Shown: one piece after another, positions 32,693-35,335 of the stretch | How the letters are laid out: the number at the start of each line of letters is the position of its first letter | How positions within the stretch are numbered: position 1 is the first letter of the stretch | From: an uncultured Clostridia bacterium | GTDB lineage: Bacteria > Bacillota > Clostridia > UMGS1810 | DNA: 35,335 nt | Direction: 5' to 3' | Assembly (NCBI GenBank): GCA_934463115.1 | Contig: CAKSIN010000024.1 | Coordinates: 1 to 35,335 of the forward strand | Translations under genes and position numbers: made by a program | Notes under the pieces: generated by a model | Databases searched by the model: none | The model's input: the letters and a program-made list of their open reading frames with translations, nothing else | Told to the model about the DNA's origin: nothing

Positions 32693-33400
32693 ATGTCTGA
32701 TTTTAAAGAGCTCGAAGAAAATCTCGGATATGCGTTTTCCGACAAATCGCTTTTGAACACCGCGCTCACGCATCCGTCATATCTGAATGAACGCAAAATG
32801 GATCGCATATACTCCAATCAGCGTCTTGAATTTTTTGGCGATTCGGTTCTTTCGCTCGCGGTGAGCGAATATATTTTTTCGCACCTCAAATCTTTTCCGG
32901 AGGGAAAACTCACAGCGCTGCGTGCATATGCCGTGTGTGAGGACTCCCTTGCCGAAATGGCGGCAAAGCTTGGAGTCGGTGATTACCTTATTCTCGGAAA
33001 CGGAGAAATCAAATCCGGAGGAAAGACGCGCCCGTCTACTCTGTGTGACGCTATGGAGGCTATCATTGCTGCGGTGTATATCGACGGCGGCTATGCTGCC
33101 GCAAAGGAACTTATTCTGAAAAACCTGAGCGGCAAGATAGACGAATTTGCAAAGCACGGCGACAGCATGCAAAGCAGCAAAACCGAGTTGCAGGAAATAG
33201 TGCAGCAACACGGCGGCAGCGTTGAGTATAGACTCAAAAAAGAATACGGTCCGGAGCATGCCAAGCACTTTGAGGTAGAACTGTATATAGACGGTAAATA
33301 TGCGTCCGACGGCGAGGGCAGCAGCAAAAAACGTGCCGAACAGGCTGCGGCGGCTGCGGCAGTAGACAAGCTTAAAAATTTGGGAGTTACGGCAAAGTGA
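32693..33400 (+). CDS. rnc: Ribonuclease III
   Basis: 235 residues. The catalytic domain has LTHPSYLNE, the signature RLEFFGDSVLSLAVSEYIF and the second metal-site block TLCDAMEAIIAAVYIDGG (Asp and Glu). A dsRNA-binding domain from about 160 includes KTELQEIVQQHGG and ASDGEGSSKKRAEQAAAAAA. It cuts double-stranded RNA, including rRNA precursors. ATG 32693 follows ATCGGAGGTTGTT. The stop codon lies in the terminator stem. In many Firmicutes smc follows here. It does not in this window. Confidence 0.97.
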   Translation: MSDFKELEENLGYAFSDKSLLNTALTHPSYLNERKMDRIYSNQRLEFFGDSVLSLAVSEYIFSHLKSFPEGKLTALRAYAVCEDSLAEMAAKLGVGDYLILGNGEIKSGGKTRPSTLCDAMEAIIAAVYIDGGYAAAKELILKNLSGKIDEFAKHGDSMQSSKTELQEIVQQHGGSVEYRLKKEYGPEHAKHFEVELYIDGKYASDGEGSSKKRAEQAAAAAAVDKLKNLGVTAK

Positions 33401-33429
33401 GATTTATTTTGCCGTAACTCTTTCTTTTT
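33384..33429 (+). terminator. Intrinsic terminator overlapping the rnc stop
   Basis: GAGTTACGGCAAA (33384-33396) pairs with TTTGCCGTAACTC (33408-33420), then TTTCTTTTT. The left arm encodes the last residues of RNase III. Confidence 0.93.
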
Positions 33430-33567
33430 GGCATAATAGTATATTTTTTTTGAAAATATTGGCTTATAAAGATATTCAAAAATTCTCTGCGCGGTAATAT
33501 AATTATGATATGAAATTGATTTGCCTGTTGTTTAGGTAAATATAATTAAGAAAGCGGAGAATTTATT

Positions 33568-34161
33568 ATGACAGAACTTATTGAACGTTATCCGGAGCTT
33601 GAAGCGTGCCGCGAGGATATATGTGCGGCTCTGAATATTATAATTGAAGCGTATCGGATCGGCGGAAAAGTACTTGTATGCGGAAATGGCGGCAGTGCTG
33701 CCGACAGTGAACATATCGTCGGCGAATTGATGAAAGGATTCCTGTTAAAGAGGCCGGTGACTGATGAGAGACTTCCGGAGAGAATACGAACAGGCATTCA
33801 GGGCGCTTTGCCGGCAATTTCACTTCCGAGTCAATGTGCAGTATTGTCAGCATTTATAAATGACGTTGAACCCGAAATGATATACGCACAGCTTGTGTAC
33901 GGGTATGCCCGGCAAAATGATGTTGTTATCGGTATATCAACATCGGGCAATTCAAAAAACATTGTGAATGCCATTGAAACCGCACGTGCAACGGGCATTA
34001 AAACCGTTTCGCTGACCGGCGGGCGAAAGAGCCGTTTAAGTGAATTATCGGATGTGACAATCCGAGTCCCTGAAACCGAAACATACAAGGTTCAGGAACT
34101 TCACCTCCCGGTGTATCACTACCTTTGTGCCGAAACGGAAAAAGAATTTTTTAATGAATAA
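33568..34161 (+). CDS. SIS-domain phosphoheptose isomerase-like protein (GmhA family)
   Basis: 197 residues, the usual GmhA size. The SIS fold shows VLVCGNGGSAADSEHIVGEL (about 35-54) and VVIGISTSGNSKNIVNAIE with the STSGNS sugar-phosphate loop. The C-terminal block YKVQELHLPVYHYLCAETE has the Gln-Glu-His (QELH) seen in GmhA active sites. GmhA turns sedoheptulose 7-phosphate into D-glycero-heptose 7-phosphate. RBS GCGGAG. A HAD phosphatase gene follows after 24 bases, the same kind of partner as GmhB. The other heptose genes (kinase, nucleotidyltransferase) are not in the window. Confidence 0.85.
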   Translation: MTELIERYPELEACREDICAALNIIIEAYRIGGKVLVCGNGGSAADSEHIVGELMKGFLLKRPVTDERLPERIRTGIQGALPAISLPSQCAVLSAFINDVEPEMIYAQLVYGYARQNDVVIGISTSGNSKNIVNAIETARATGIKTVSLTGGRKSRLSELSDVTIRVPETETYKVQELHLPVYHYLCAETEKEFFNE

Positions 34162-34185
34162 AATAATATTTAAACGGAGAGAACT

Positions 34186-35142
34186 ATGCTTACAGCCAAA
34201 GATACACATTCAAAAATCATTGTAAATCATTTTGACGACGCGCAAATTATATGCGCTTTTCACGATATCGACGGGACTCATTCGCTTATCCGCGATTGGC
34301 CGCCGGTAATGAGTATATGCCTGCATGATGTCATTGTAAACGGAATCAGCGAAGATTTTGACAGCGAAGAAAATATCCGAAGGCTGATAGATGCGGCCGG
34401 GACGCGCAAACTTGAAGAAACCGACCGGTTTTGTGTGGAATCTGCCGGTCTGTCCGCGCTTACGCAAATGGAATGGGCAATACGCCGTTCAATCGAGGAG
34501 GGCAATATAGACATTTGCTGCGACAAAGATATTAATTCGGATATAATCAGCCGAATCTGGAACGGTGAGGAGCTTTTTGACGATTTCGGAGAAAATGACG
34601 AAATAAAAACATATCTTAAAGATAAAACACCGCGTTTGTTCAAACTCTACGAAGCTGTACTTAACGGATACTGCCGCGATAAAAACCTTAAAAAGGCGCG
34701 CCGCAATCCGAGTGACTTTTTGGTACCGGGTTCCATGGAGTTTATAAAATTTCTTAAAGACCACGGAGTAAAAAATTATTTTGTAACAGGTGCCGTTGTT
34801 GAAAAAGGTATGGGGATGTATGAGGAAGTTGAAAGTCTCGGTTTTAAAATAGGCTCCGGTGAGATTATCGAAAATATCTACGGCTCCATATGGACAGAAA
34901 AAATTCCGAAAGAAGTTGTTATGAAACGACTTTTGAGTAATTTGGGTTTAGACGGCAGAAATGTGCTTGTTGTAGGAGACGGCAGGGCAGAGATTACAGC
35001 CGGTGCGCAGATGAAAAGCCTCATTATAAGCCGTCTGCCCGAGAAAGCGTCCTATCAGCGCGAACTTCACAAAAAACTCGGAACAAACATTATAATACGG
35101 AATTATCTGACGGATGATTTGTATGAAATATTTGGATTTTAA
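34186..35142 (+). CDS. HAD superfamily hydrolase
   Basis: 318 residues. The nucleophile motif is FHDIDGTHSLIRDW (about 25-38, Asp27 and Asp29). A long helical cap with an acidic stretch (FDDFGENDEI) follows, then motif II-like NYFVTGAVVEKG (Thr) and motif IV-like VLVVGDGRAEI. The second acidic residue expected in motif IV is not as clear as usual (GDGRAE rather than GDxxxD). ATG 34186 follows AACGGAGAGAACT. It shares a transcript with the GmhA-like isomerase, so a sugar phosphate is the likely substrate. It is much longer than GmhB, so it is not a simple GmhB. Confidence 0.8.
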   Translation: MLTAKDTHSKIIVNHFDDAQIICAFHDIDGTHSLIRDWPPVMSICLHDVIVNGISEDFDSEENIRRLIDAAGTRKLEETDRFCVESAGLSALTQMEWAIRRSIEEGNIDICCDKDINSDIISRIWNGEELFDDFGENDEIKTYLKDKTPRLFKLYEAVLNGYCRDKNLKKARRNPSDFLVPGSMEFIKFLKDHGVKNYFVTGAVVEKGMGMYEEVESLGFKIGSGEIIENIYGSIWTEKIPKEVVMKRLLSNLGLDGRNVLVVGDGRAEITAGAQMKSLIISRLPEKASYQRELHKKLGTNIIIRNYLTDDLYEIFGF

Positions 35143-35181
35143 AACTTTTTCAAAAAAATTAAAAAAAATAAAAATTAAGTA

Positions 35182-35210
35182 TTGACAAATATCGCTTAGT
35201 GTGGTATTAT
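35182..35210 (+). promoter_or_regulatory. Strong promoter, probably of an rRNA operon
   Basis: TTGACA at 35182-35187 and TATTAT at 35205-35210 with a 17-base spacer. The leader contains GGTCTTTGAAAAATGAACAG, a common feature of Firmicute pre-16S leaders, and a stem ATTAATGAG/CTCGTTAAT (35290-35310). Confidence 0.75.
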
Positions 35211-35323
35211 ATACAAGTCGCACGGCGAGGGAAACATTTTATACGGCATCAAACCGGTGGCATTGGTCTTTGAAAAATGAACAGCATATATTAATGAGGT
35301 TCTCGTTAATTTTTTGAAATGTA

Positions 35324-35335
35324 CTTTACAAGAGT
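35324..35335 (+). rRNA. Likely first bases of a 16S rRNA gene (cut by window end)
   Basis: The window ends in CTTTACAAGAGT. Bacterial 16S genes begin with AGAGTTTGATC, so the next bases should be TTGATC. The call rests on five to eight bases plus the typical promoter and leader just upstream. Confidence 0.5.

Noticed and set aside
33516..33546. TTGATT...TATAAT as promoter of the GmhA-like gene
   Set aside because: The spacer is 19 bases and the -35 is weak. A promoter must exist past the rnc terminator but cannot be placed with confidence.
1..35335. CRISPR arrays, tmRNA, riboswitches, prophage genes
   Set aside because: No regularly spaced repeats, no tmRNA-like ends or tag frame near smpB, no recognisable aptamer core, and no phage structural or integrase gene.

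Overview
The window looks like a chromosomal segment of an anaerobic low-to-mid GC Firmicute of class Clostridia, probably a gut commensal. This is inferred from gene content and signals: strong AGGAGG-type ribosome sites, consensus sigma-A promoters with 17-bp spacers, a PotABCD operon led by an XRE-cupin regulator, an SLH-domain protein, acpP-rnc, yajC-(TIGR04086)-secD-secF and rnr-smpB. No species can be named from sequence alone. The window opens inside a tRNA-Asn gene (first base cut off) and closes in what looks like the promoter, leader and first bases of a 16S rRNA gene.

Layout. 1-2942 is a decayed zone: a YczE/DUF6198-type membrane protein broken by one missing base, a scrambled IS4-like transposase remnant, and a GGDEF protein with a lost start, a frameshift and an internal deletion. 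3025-8198 is a surface-polymer acetylation operon (DHHW/AlgX-like protein, MBOAT acyltransferase, second DHHW protein, calcineurin-type phosphoesterase) behind a perfect consensus promoter overlapped by a 15-bp inverted repeat. 8239-11608 holds a LacI-type regulator, a sugar-phosphate isomerase/epimerase-like TIM barrel and a Gfo/Idh/MocA oxidoreductase, probably a carbohydrate or inositol catabolic unit. 11620-15747 is on the minus strand: a two-OB-fold SSB-like protein, a SleB-type cell wall hydrolase, smpB and rnr. 15833-19809 has tRNA-Thr(CGU), yajC, a TIGR04086-type membrane protein, a small unknown protein, and secD-secF.

19938-21889 is the most unusual unit: a secreted Ig-like protein, a 55-residue peptide whose start resembles RiPP leader peptides, a hairpin-T attenuator, and an HPr-kinase-like P-loop protein. 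It is followed by 500 bp of dispersed repeats and then an SLH-domain protein (22534-24159). 24248-27731 carries HU, a small membrane protein, and a large single-pass membrane protein followed by LemA. 27816-32272 is the spermidine/putrescine uptake operon (XRE-cupin regulator, potA, potB, potC, potD). 32321-35142 holds acpP, rnc, a GmhA-like SIS isomerase and a HAD phosphatase, followed by the rRNA promoter.

Dispersed repeats are a clear theme. A ~308-bp family has two full copies (16404, 21913) and one deleted copy (26671) that supplies the C-terminus of a gene. A ~190-bp element with ACTCCCTC ends occurs in inverted orientation at 9292 and 22227. A short GGAACGAC hairpin recurs at 16404, 21913 and 24647. 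No CRISPR array, prophage, plasmid origin or intact insertion sequence was seen.
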